64,000 nt of DNA from Lachnospiraceae bacterium (lineage in GTDB: Bacteria > Bacillota > Clostridia > Lachnospirales > Lachnospiraceae), in contig CABIZF010000006.1 of assembly GCA_902363135.1 (NCBI GenBank), positions 152,802 through 216,801 of the forward strand, in the 5' to 3' direction. How positions within the stretch are numbered: position 1 is the stretch's first letter; the number at the start of each line of letters is the position of its first letter. This document shows positions 1-6,924 of this stretch, one piece after another. A model generated the notes under the pieces. That model searched no databases and was not told the DNA's origin. It saw nothing but the letters and a program-made list of their open reading frames with translations. Made by a program: the position numbers and the translations under genes.

Positions 1-1
1 T

Positions 2-163
2 AACGCACAGCTGCAGGAGCTCGCGGGCGATCTGTATATCGACAGCTATACATGGATGCGCGCGAACGACATCCAGACAAAGGACGGCATCCATTATGAA
101 GAGGATGATTACCGCGCCCTTTATAAATATGTAAAAACACAGATAGAAGCTTTCACGTTTTAA
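2..163 (+). CDS. C-terminal end of a probable SGNH/GDSL-type hydrolase (partial)
   Basis: The reading frame is open from the left edge to TAA at 161-163 and gives about 53 residues. It contains a DGIHY stretch followed by a DYRALYKYV-like helix. This matches the catalytic Asp-x-x-His block (block V) near the end of SGNH-fold esterases and acetylhydrolases, where Asp and His complete the triad. The Ser and Gly/Asn blocks would lie outside the window, so the family call rests on one short motif. The substrate cannot be inferred. Confidence 0.5.
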   Translation, partial: NAQLQELAGDLYIDSYTWMRANDIQTKDGIHYEEDDYRALYKYVKTQIEAFTF

Positions 164-198
164 ACGCATTTTTTCACATTTTGAACACATTTTTTCAC

Positions 199-227
199 TT
201 GACGGGTTTTTTTTATTGAATTATCAT
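199..227 (+). promoter_or_regulatory. Sigma-A-type promoter for the ABC exporter operon
   Basis: TTGACG (199-204) and TATCAT (222-227) are separated by exactly 17 bases. Transcription would start near 234, just before the hairpin at 243-267 and the exporter gene at 301. Confidence 0.65.
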
Positions 228-242
228 AAAGAAAAGAACAGC

Positions 243-279
243 AGTGCCGCTCATTTCGGGCGGCGCTCTCTTTGTTTTT
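243..279 (+). terminator. Hairpin plus T-rich tract in the exporter leader (possible attenuator)
   Basis: AGTGCCGC (243-250) pairs with GCGGCGCT (260-267) with one G:U pair, followed by CTCTTTGTTTTT. The hairpin lies downstream of the promoter at 199-227 and upstream of the ribosome binding site at 283-292. It is therefore inside the exporter's own leader. It may be a regulated attenuator, or an ordinary terminator of the upstream gene that the promoter happens to precede. Confidence 0.5.
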
Positions 280-300
280 CACAGAAAGGAGGATCTATTT

Positions 301-2049
301 TTGATTCGCACAATTGCAAAAGAAATCAAGGAATACAAATGGGCTTCTATCGTTACACCACTGTTTATGCTACTGGAAGTCCTGATGGAGACCCTGATTC
401 CGTACCTCATGGCCTCGATCATCGACAAGGGTGTCAATGCCGGTGACATCGGCCACATCTACCGCATCGGCGGACTGATGATTGTCGCAGCCGCCATCGG
501 ACTGCTGGCCGGAATGGCAGGCGGGCGCTTCGGGGCAAAGGCTTCCGCCGGACTGGCAAAGAACCTGCGCGAGAGCATGTTCGGTCATATCCAGACATTT
601 TCCTTTGCCAACATCGACAAATTCAGCACAGCCGGGCTTGTGACCCGTCTGACGACTGACATCTCCAATATCCAGAACGCCTACCAGATGGTGCTCCGCA
701 TGATGATGCGTGCTCCGTCGAGCATGATCTGTGCTCTGATCATGGCGTTTGCAATCAACCGACGGCTCGCAAGCATTTACCTGATCGCCGTTGTCTTCCT
801 CGGCATCATCCTGTTTTTCATCATCCGGCACGCGACCCGCTACTTCCAGATGGCATTTCCGAAATACGACGAGCTGAACGCCTCCGTACAGGAAAATGTA
901 TCCGCGATCCGCGTCGTAAAAGCCTACGTCCGCGAAGAACATGAGACCTCCCGCTTCCAAAAAGCCAGTGAAAACATTTATCGGATCTTTGTGAAAGCGG
1001 AGCACAACGTCATCGTCAATGCTCCTCTGATGCAGTTTACCGTCTATACCTGTATCATCCTGATCAGCTGGACGGGCGCAAAAATGATCGTAAGCAACGA
1101 GCTGACGACCGGTGAGCTGATGAGCCTTCTGACCTACTGTATGAACATCCTCATGAGCCTGATGATGCTCTCGATGGTCTTCGTCATGATCTCCATGAGC
1201 ACAGCAAGCATGGAGCGTGTCTGCGAGGTACTCAATGAGACGAGCGATCTGGCAAATCCGGTACATCCGGTACATGAGGTTGCCGACGGCAGCATCTCCT
1301 TCTCTCACGTCAATTTCTCCTATAAAAAGGACAGCGCCGAGCCGGTGCTTAAGGATATCACACTTGACATCCGTTCCGGCGAGACGGTCGGTATCATCGG
1401 TGCGACCGGAAGTGCAAAATCCAGTCTGGTCTCCCTGATCAGCCGTCTTTACGATGTGACAGCCGGAGAGGTACGGGTCGGAGGCCGCAACGTAAAGGAC
1501 TACGATATGGCCTCTCTGAGAAATCAGGTATCCGTCGTACTTCAGAACAATGTGCTTTTCTCCGGCAGCATCTATGACAACCTGCGCTGGGGCGACCCGA
1601 ATGCCTCTGACGAGGAATGTCAGAGAGCCTGCCGCCTTGCCTGTGCCGATGATTTTATCCGCTCCTTCCCGGACGGATACAACACCCACATCGAGCAGGG
1701 AGGAAACAATGTATCCGGCGGACAGAAGCAGCGTCTGTGCATCGCCCGCGCCCTTCTGAAAAAACCGAAGATCCTGATCCTCGACGACAGTACAAGCGCC
1801 GTCGACACAGCGACCGACGCAAATATCCGCCGGGCCTTCCGGAATGAGATTCCAAACACGACAAAGCTGATCATTGCCCAGCGTATATCCAGCGTACAGG
1901 ATGCCGACCGTATTCTTGTTCTGGATGAAGGACGGATCAATGGCTTTGGGACACATGAAGAGCTGCTTGCCTCCAATGAGATTTACCGTGAGGTCTATGA
2001 ATCTCAGACAAAGGGCGGCGGAGATTTTGACGAAAGGACCGGTGACTGA
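301..2049 (+). CDS. ABC exporter half-transporter, degenerate nucleotide-binding partner
   Basis: This is a type IV (ABCB-like) half-exporter of about 582 residues. An N-terminal six-helix membrane domain (about 15-300) is followed by a nucleotide-binding domain (about 330-575). The start chosen is TTG at 301, behind AGAAAGGAGG at 283-292. The in-frame ATG at 244 lies inside the leader hairpin and has no ribosome binding site. The Walker A is GATGSAKS, with Ala where the last Gly is usual; the signature is VSGGQ. The Walker B reads LILDDST, with Asp in place of the catalytic Glu. This is the pattern of the degenerate subunit in heterodimeric exporters such as BmrC/BmrD. The partner starts 2 bases downstream. 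The exported substrate (drug, lipid or peptide) is unknown. Confidence 0.9.
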   Translation: MIRTIAKEIKEYKWASIVTPLFMLLEVLMETLIPYLMASIIDKGVNAGDIGHIYRIGGLMIVAAAIGLLAGMAGGRFGAKASAGLAKNLRESMFGHIQTFSFANIDKFSTAGLVTRLTTDISNIQNAYQMVLRMMMRAPSSMICALIMAFAINRRLASIYLIAVVFLGIILFFIIRHATRYFQMAFPKYDELNASVQENVSAIRVVKAYVREEHETSRFQKASENIYRIFVKAEHNVIVNAPLMQFTVYTCIILISWTGAKMIVSNELTTGELMSLLTYCMNILMSLMMLSMVFVMISMSTASMERVCEVLNETSDLANPVHPVHEVADGSISFSHVNFSYKKDSAEPVLKDITLDIRSGETVGIIGATGSAKSSLVSLISRLYDVTAGEVRVGGRNVKDYDMASLRNQVSVVLQNNVLFSGSIYDNLRWGDPNASDEECQRACRLACADDFIRSFPDGYNTHIEQGGNNVSGGQKQRLCIARALLKKPKILILDDSTSAVDTATDANIRRAFRNEIPNTTKLIIAQRISSVQDADRILVLDEGRINGFGTHEELLASNEIYREVYESQTKGGGDFDERTGD

Positions 2050-2051
2050 TT

Positions 2052-3956
2052 ATGCCAGGACCAATGAACCGCACACCGCGCGGACAGAAGCCGCAGGTGG
2101 AACATCCGTTTGCACTGCTCGCCCGTCTGATGCACTACGTATTCCGTGACTATAAATTCCACTGCATCGCAGTCTTTCTTCTTATTTTTGCGGGTGTCAT
2201 CGCAAATGTACAGGGAACGATGTTTACCAAAAATCTGATCGACGATTACATTACTCCGTTCCTTTTAAGTGACAACCCGAATTTTGCACCGCTCGCAAAG
2301 GCCATTTCCCGTGTCGCTGTATTTTATGCAATCGGTGTCATCTCTACCTATATTTATAACCGCATCATGGTCGCAGTCACACAGGGAACCCTGCGCAATC
2401 TGCGCAACGACCTGTTTGCACATATGGAAAAGCTGCCGATCCGTTACTTTGACACACATTCCCACGGCGATATCATGTCCGTGTACACAAACGACATCGA
2501 TACCCTGCGCCAGATGATCAGCCAGAGCATCCCGCAGATCATCAACAGCACGTTCACGATCGTGAGTGTCTTCGTGAGTATGCTCATTCTGAACATCCCG
2601 CTGACGCTCGTCACGCTCGTCATGGTCTCGCTTATGCTCATCTGTACCAAAAAGGCCGCCGGACAGAGCGGCAAGTATTTCCTGGACCAGCAGAAAAATC
2701 TCGGCGCCGTCAACGGCTACATCGAAGAGATGATGAACGGTCAGAAGGTCGTCAAGGTCTTCTGCCATGAGGATGCAAGCATCAGAGAATTCCACGAGCT
2801 CAATGAAGCGCTCTATACGAGTGCGGACCGCGCAAACACGTTCGCCAATATTTTAGGACCGATCAACGCACAGCTCGGCAATATCAGCTATGTCATCTGC
2901 GCAATCGTCGGCGGTGTGCTCGCTCTAAATGGGTTCGGAGGATTTACCCTTGGCGGCCTTGCCAGCTTTCTGACATTTAACAAGAGCTTCAACATGCCAA
3001 TCAATCAGGTCAGCCAGCAGTTCAATGCGATCGTCATGGCGATGGCCGGAGCGGACCGTATCTTCCGGCTGATGGATGAACCGGTCGAGAAGGACGACGG
3101 CTATGTACTGCTCGTCAATGCAAAGGAAGAAAACGGAAAGCTCACAGAAAGTACTGCCCGCACCGGACAATGGGCGTGGAAGCACACGCACCAGGCGGAC
3201 GGCTCCGTCGACTACAAAAAGCTGCGCGGTGACGTCGTATTTGACGGCGTGGACTTCGGCTACACGGACGACAAGATCGTACTCCACGACGTAAAGCTGT
3301 ACGCAAAGCCGGGGCAGAAAATCGCATTTGTCGGCTCTACCGGAGCCGGAAAGACGACAATCACAAACCTGATCAACCGCTTTTACGACATCCAGGACGG
3401 CAAGATCCGCTACGATGGCATCAATATCAATAAAATCAAAAAAGCCGACCTGCGTCGGTCCCTCGGCATCGTTCTGCAGGATACACATCTCTTTACCGGA
3501 ACGGTAAAAGATAACATCCGGTTCGGAAAGCTCGATGCCACAGAAGAAGAGGTCATCGCAGCTGCAAGGCTTGCAAATGCAGACGGCTTCATCCGCCGTC
3601 TTCCGAACGGGTATGACACGATGCTCACCGGCGACGGTGCAAACCTGAGCCAGGGACAGCGTCAGCTCCTCGCGATTGCCCGGGCGGCCATCGCAGATCC
3701 GCCGGTGCTCATTCTCGATGAGGCGACCAGCTCCATCGATACCCGAACCGAGCGCATCGTACAGGACGGCATGGACCGGCTCATGAAGGGCCGCACGACC
3801 TTCGTCATCGCCCACCGTCTCTCCACGGTACGGAATTCTGACTGTATCATGGTGCTTGAGAGTGGCCGCATCATCGAGCGCGGCACGCATGAGCAGCTGA
3901 TCCATGAAAAGGGCCGGTACTACCAGCTGTATACCGGAAATGCGATCGGGGCATAG
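2052..3956 (+). CDS. ABC exporter half-transporter, catalytically complete partner
   Basis: This 634-residue protein has an N-terminal membrane domain and a C-terminal ATPase with canonical Walker A (GSTGAGKTT), signature LSQGQ and Walker B LILDEAT including the catalytic Glu. A spacer of about 60 residues between the membrane and ATPase domains is common in the BmrD/YheH-like subunit of Firmicutes heterodimeric exporters. The start follows the upstream stop by 2 bases, so translation is probably coupled. It should form a heterodimer with the preceding protein, with one active and one degenerate ATP site. A strong hairpin terminator follows at 3970. Confidence 0.9.
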   Translation: MPGPMNRTPRGQKPQVEHPFALLARLMHYVFRDYKFHCIAVFLLIFAGVIANVQGTMFTKNLIDDYITPFLLSDNPNFAPLAKAISRVAVFYAIGVISTYIYNRIMVAVTQGTLRNLRNDLFAHMEKLPIRYFDTHSHGDIMSVYTNDIDTLRQMISQSIPQIINSTFTIVSVFVSMLILNIPLTLVTLVMVSLMLICTKKAAGQSGKYFLDQQKNLGAVNGYIEEMMNGQKVVKVFCHEDASIREFHELNEALYTSADRANTFANILGPINAQLGNISYVICAIVGGVLALNGFGGFTLGGLASFLTFNKSFNMPINQVSQQFNAIVMAMAGADRIFRLMDEPVEKDDGYVLLVNAKEENGKLTESTARTGQWAWKHTHQADGSVDYKKLRGDVVFDGVDFGYTDDKIVLHDVKLYAKPGQKIAFVGSTGAGKTTITNLINRFYDIQDGKIRYDGININKIKKADLRRSLGIVLQDTHLFTGTVKDNIRFGKLDATEEEVIAAARLANADGFIRRLPNGYDTMLTGDGANLSQGQRQLLAIARAAIADPPVLILDEATSSIDTRTERIVQDGMDRLMKGRTTFVIAHRLSTVRNSDCIMVLESGRIIERGTHEQLIHEKGRYYQLYTGNAIGA

Positions 3957-3969
3957 CCTGTCAATAAAA

Positions 3970-4016
3970 GGGAGCGTACAGAACCATTATTTCAGTTCTG
4001 TACGCTCCCTTATTCT
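3970..4016. terminator. Bidirectional terminator between exporter operon and purC
   Basis: A perfect 15-bp stem (3970-3984 with 3995-4009, arm GGGAGCGTACAGAAC) has a 10-base loop. It is followed by TTATTCTTT on the plus strand and CTTTTATTG on the minus strand. The flanking genes converge, so it can serve both. Confidence 0.85.
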
Positions 4017-4050
4017 TTATGATTCTTTATGATTCTTTAGGATTCTTTAT
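4011..4050. repeat. Four tandem copies of a 10-bp unit (GATTCTTTAT)
   Basis: The unit GATTCTTTAT, with single-base variants, occurs four times in a row directly after the terminator. The last copy supplies the TAA stop of purC on the minus strand. The most likely origin is slippage. Confidence 0.8.
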
Positions 4051-4919
4051 GCCAGCTTCTCACCGGTCAGCATCTCATATGCCTGCAGGTACTTCTCGAT
4101 CGTCTTGTCTACAATCTCCTGCGGAAGCGTCCAGTCATTGCCCGGATTCGCCTTCAGCCAGTCACGTGCGAACTGCTTGTCAAAGGATGGCTGTCCATGT
4201 CCCGGCTCATAGCCCTCTGCCGGCCAGAAGCGGGAGCTGTCCGGTGTGAGCATCTCGTCGCCAAGCACGATGTTGCCATCTTCATCCAGTCCGAATTCAA
4301 ATTTTGTGTCCGCAATGATAATGCCGCGTCCAAGTGCATATTCCGCACATTTTTTATAAAGAGCAATCGTGTAGTCACGGATCTTCTCCGCATATTCTCT
4401 GCCTTTTCCCGGATAATATTTTTCCAGATGCGCAACACTCTGCTCAAAGGAAATATTTTCATCGTGATCTCCGATCTCAGCCTTTGTGGACGGCGTATAG
4501 ATCGGCTCCGGAAGCTTGTCCGACTCCTTCAGCCCCTCCGGAAGGCGGATGCCACAGACCTCACCGGTCTTCTGATAGCTTGCCCAGCCGCTGCCCGTGA
4601 TGTAGCCACGCACAATGCACTCGACCGGAACCATATTCAGCTTCCGGCACAGCATGCTGTTTCCGTCAAATTTCTCCTGCTGGAAAAATTCCGGCATATC
4701 CTTGACATCTGTAGAGATCATGTGGTTCGGAAGGATATCCTTCGTGAGGTTGAACCAAAATTTTGACATCTGAGTCAGCACAGTGCCCTTTTTCGTTACC
4801 ACGTTGTTCAGAATCACATCGAAGCAGCTGATCCGGTCTGTTGCTACCATGATCAGGCTGTCCCCATTGTCATAAATCTCGCGTACCTTTCCTTCTTTGA
4901 TCGGCTTCATTTCCTGCAT
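4047..4919 (-). CDS. purC: Phosphoribosylaminoimidazole-succinocarboxamide synthase
   Basis: SAICAR synthetase joins CAIR and L-aspartate with ATP hydrolysis in de novo purine synthesis. The 290-residue protein opens with EGKVREIYD, the family's N-terminal nucleotide-binding loop. It continues with ATDRISCFDV, VECIVRGYITGSGW, TKFEFG and DEMLTPDSSRFW, all characteristic PurC blocks. Its length fits the longer bacterial form. The stop codon lies in the tandem repeat at 4011-4050. No other pur genes are nearby, and no purine riboswitch was recognised in the short upstream region, which also holds the hisS terminator. Confidence 0.95.
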   Translation of the reverse strand: MQEMKPIKEGKVREIYDNGDSLIMVATDRISCFDVILNNVVTKKGTVLTQMSKFWFNLTKDILPNHMISTDVKDMPEFFQQEKFDGNSMLCRKLNMVPVECIVRGYITGSGWASYQKTGEVCGIRLPEGLKESDKLPEPIYTPSTKAEIGDHDENISFEQSVAHLEKYYPGKGREYAEKIRDYTIALYKKCAEYALGRGIIIADTKFEFGLDEDGNIVLGDEMLTPDSSRFWPAEGYEPGHGQPSFDKQFARDWLKANPGNDWTLPQEIVDKTIEKYLQAYEMLTGEKLA

Positions 4920-5024
4920 GATTGTTCTCCCTTTTTTCTGTTAGTAACCTTCAGCAATCCGAAACAGCTTCTGCCCACAGGCAGCTGTACCGGTATGCCA
5001 AATGTCCCGTATGTATGGAATCAC

Positions 5025-5047
5025 AAAAGGCACTGTCCTACAGTGCC
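5025..5047 (-). terminator. Terminator of hisS
   Basis: GGCACTG (5029-5035) and CAGTGCC (5041-5047) form a stem with a 5-base loop. Read leftward, it is followed by TTTT (AAAA on the plus strand at 5025-5028). Confidence 0.75.
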
Positions 5048-5054
5048 CTTGCCT

Positions 5055-5073
5055 GTAACGTATAGTACGTTAC
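5055..5073. promoter_or_regulatory. 19-bp inverted repeat, MerR-operator-like
   Basis: GTAACGTA (5055-5062) and TACGTTAC (5066-5073) form a perfect palindrome around TAG. The size and style match operators of MerR-family regulators. However, no convincing -35/-10 pair with the expected 19-bp spacer brackets it, and no MerR gene is nearby. It may be orphaned or act only as a hairpin between hisS and purC. Confidence 0.35.
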
Positions 5074-5110
5074 ACCGTTTGCTATCGCATTGTCAATACC
5101 AAAATCAAAT

Positions 5111-6487
5111 TTACTCCGGAATCCGGATACATTTTGCCTCTTTTCGAACCGCCAGTCCGCCCCGGATCCGCGCAATTGCTTCCTCTACCGATACCGTCAC
5201 CTGCTTCTCGGCATCATCCTCCGCGGCAAACATTTTCTTTAAGGTCACCTGATTGTCCCTGATCTCATCCTCGCCAAGGAAGATCGCATACGGGATCGCC
5301 AGCTTGTCTGCATAGCCGATCTTATGCTTGAATTTCTTTTTCTCAAAGTAGATCTGTGTGCTGATACCCGCCTCGCGCAGCTTTGCAGAAATCTCCACCG
5401 CTGCCGTCATATCATCCGTCATCGGAATCATCAGCACGTCTGCCGAAGTCGCAAGGCTGCGATTCAGATACTCAAACTCATTCAGAATATAGAACAGCCG
5501 GGTCAGTCCGATCGACATACCCACACCCGGAAGCTTTTTCTTTGTGTAAAACTCAGCCAGATTGTCGTAGCGCCCGCCGCTGCAGATGCTGCCGATCTCC
5601 GGATGACGGTTGAACGTCGTCTCATATACGGTACCGGTATAGTAGTCCAGACCGCGTGCGATCGTCAGATCGATCCGGTAATTCGTCTCCGGAACCCCGA
5701 ATTTGCCCATATAGTAAACAACCTCCGAGAGCTCCTGCACACCGAGATCCAGCTTCTCACTGCGGCCCGCAAATGCGCGCAGCTTCTCCAGAATCTCTTC
5801 ATTGCTTCCTTTAAAGCCAAGCAGCGCGAGCAGTTCATCCGCTGCCTCTGCAGATACCTGCAGCTCGGCAAGCTCTGCCCTGACATTCTCCGCACCGATC
5901 TTCTCCAGCTTGTCAATGATGCGCATCACGTCCGTCGCATGTTCGCTCTGTCCATACAGCTCAAACAGTCCATTCAGCACCTTACGGTTGTTCAGACGAA
6001 TGGTAAAATCCTGCAGTCCGAGCCCGGTAAATACGTGATACATGATGCTCGGCACCTCCGCATCATTCATGACGCTCAGCTCTCCGTCTCCGATGATATC
6101 AATATCTGCCTGATAAAACTCACGGAAGCGTCCCTGCTGTGCACGCTCACCGCGGTATACCTTACCGATCTGGTAGCGTTTGAACGGAAACGTCAGCTCA
6201 GAATAATTTTTCGCCACATACTTTGCAAGCGGCACGGTCAGGTCAAACCGCATCGCCATATCCGTATCGCCCTTGCTGAAACGATAAATCTGCTTCTCGG
6301 TATCTCCGCCGGTCTTGGCAAGCAAAATTTCGCTGCGCTCCAATATCGGTGTATCAATCGGATAAAAACCGTACAGACGGTAGGTCTCCTCCAGCTTTTG
6401 TTTGATCTTTTCAAAAAGAACCTGCTCCTTCGGAACCAGCTCCATAAAGCCGGACAAATTCTTTGGGGTAATGATGTTCATAGTCAT
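5111..6487 (-). CDS. hisS: Histidyl-tRNA synthetase
   Basis: This class II aminoacyl-tRNA synthetase charges tRNA-His. The 458-residue protein shows class II motif 2 (YRGERAQQGRFREFYQADID), the HisRS-specific block LTIARGLDYYTGTVYE, a motif 3 region GVGMSIGLTRL, and a C-terminal anticodon-binding domain from about residue 350. HisZ-type regulatory paralogs usually lack the anticodon-binding domain, so this should be the catalytic enzyme. No T-box was seen in the short upstream gap. It ends just before the hairpin terminator at 5025-5047. Confidence 0.93.
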   Translation of the reverse strand: MTMNIITPKNLSGFMELVPKEQVLFEKIKQKLEETYRLYGFYPIDTPILERSEILLAKTGGDTEKQIYRFSKGDTDMAMRFDLTVPLAKYVAKNYSELTFPFKRYQIGKVYRGERAQQGRFREFYQADIDIIGDGELSVMNDAEVPSIMYHVFTGLGLQDFTIRLNNRKVLNGLFELYGQSEHATDVMRIIDKLEKIGAENVRAELAELQVSAEAADELLALLGFKGSNEEILEKLRAFAGRSEKLDLGVQELSEVVYYMGKFGVPETNYRIDLTIARGLDYYTGTVYETTFNRHPEIGSICSGGRYDNLAEFYTKKKLPGVGMSIGLTRLFYILNEFEYLNRSLATSADVLMIPMTDDMTAAVEISAKLREAGISTQIYFEKKKFKHKIGYADKLAIPYAIFLGEDEIRDNQVTLKKMFAAEDDAEKQVTVSVEEAIARIRGGLAVRKEAKCIRIPE

Positions 6488-6567
6488 TCCTTCTCTTTCT
6501 ATGTAATCTGTATCGCCATTCTGTCATTTTAGCATGACCGTCCCGCTTTGTAAACCGCCACAATGCA

Positions 6568-6924
6568 CTAACCCTGTGCTTCCAGCTCCTTTAAAGCAGC
6601 CATCAGCGCCTCATACCGGACCGTCAGCTCTTCAAAAAGCGCCTCATATCCGCTGCAATCTCTTCCGCGCAGATGCTCGGTCAGCGCCGCACTTGACTCG
6701 TACAGGCGGTCAAATCCGAGATTCAGACAAACACCCTTTAAGGTATGCGCTGCCCGGAAGGCTGTCTCTCCGTCCTTCTTTATAAGCGCGTCCTTCAGCT
6801 CCTGATAACTTGGATCCTTCAGAAATTTCAACGCAAAGCGCTTTACCAGCGCCTCACTGCCCAGGCGCTTCAGCACACCTGCATAGTCAGATCCGATCTG
6901 CTCATAGCACTCTTTTACTGTCAT
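6568..6924 (-). CDS. HPt (histidine phosphotransfer) domain protein
   Basis: This 118-residue single-domain protein contains AAHTLKGVCLNLGF, the HPt motif, with the His as phosphorylation site. It is followed by a long helix, as in four-helix-bundle phosphotransfer proteins. Its ATG overlaps the stop of the upstream GGDEF/REC/HD-GYP gene by 4 bases, so the two are translationally coupled. It probably passes phosphate to or from that protein's receiver domain. No histidine kinase is adjacent. Confidence 0.85.
   Translation of the reverse strand: MTVKECYEQIGSDYAGVLKRLGSEALVKRFALKFLKDPSYQELKDALIKKDGETAFRAAHTLKGVCLNLGFDRLYESSAALTEHLRGRDCSGYEALFEELTVRYEALMAALKELEAQG

Noticed and set aside
370..1956. 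Long open frame (528 codons) antisense to the first ABC exporter gene
   Set aside because: It lies fully opposite a well-supported gene, has no ribosome binding site and no recognisable motifs; high GC explains its length.
4920..5024. Purine riboswitch upstream of purC
   Set aside because: No conserved junction sequences; the region mainly holds the hisS terminator.
5324..6532. 402-codon frame antisense to hisS
   Set aside because: A shadow of hisS, with low-complexity Leu/Gln/His-rich translation typical of antisense frames.
6488..6567. T-box upstream of hisS
   Set aside because: The gap is too short and no T-box sequence or terminator pair was seen.
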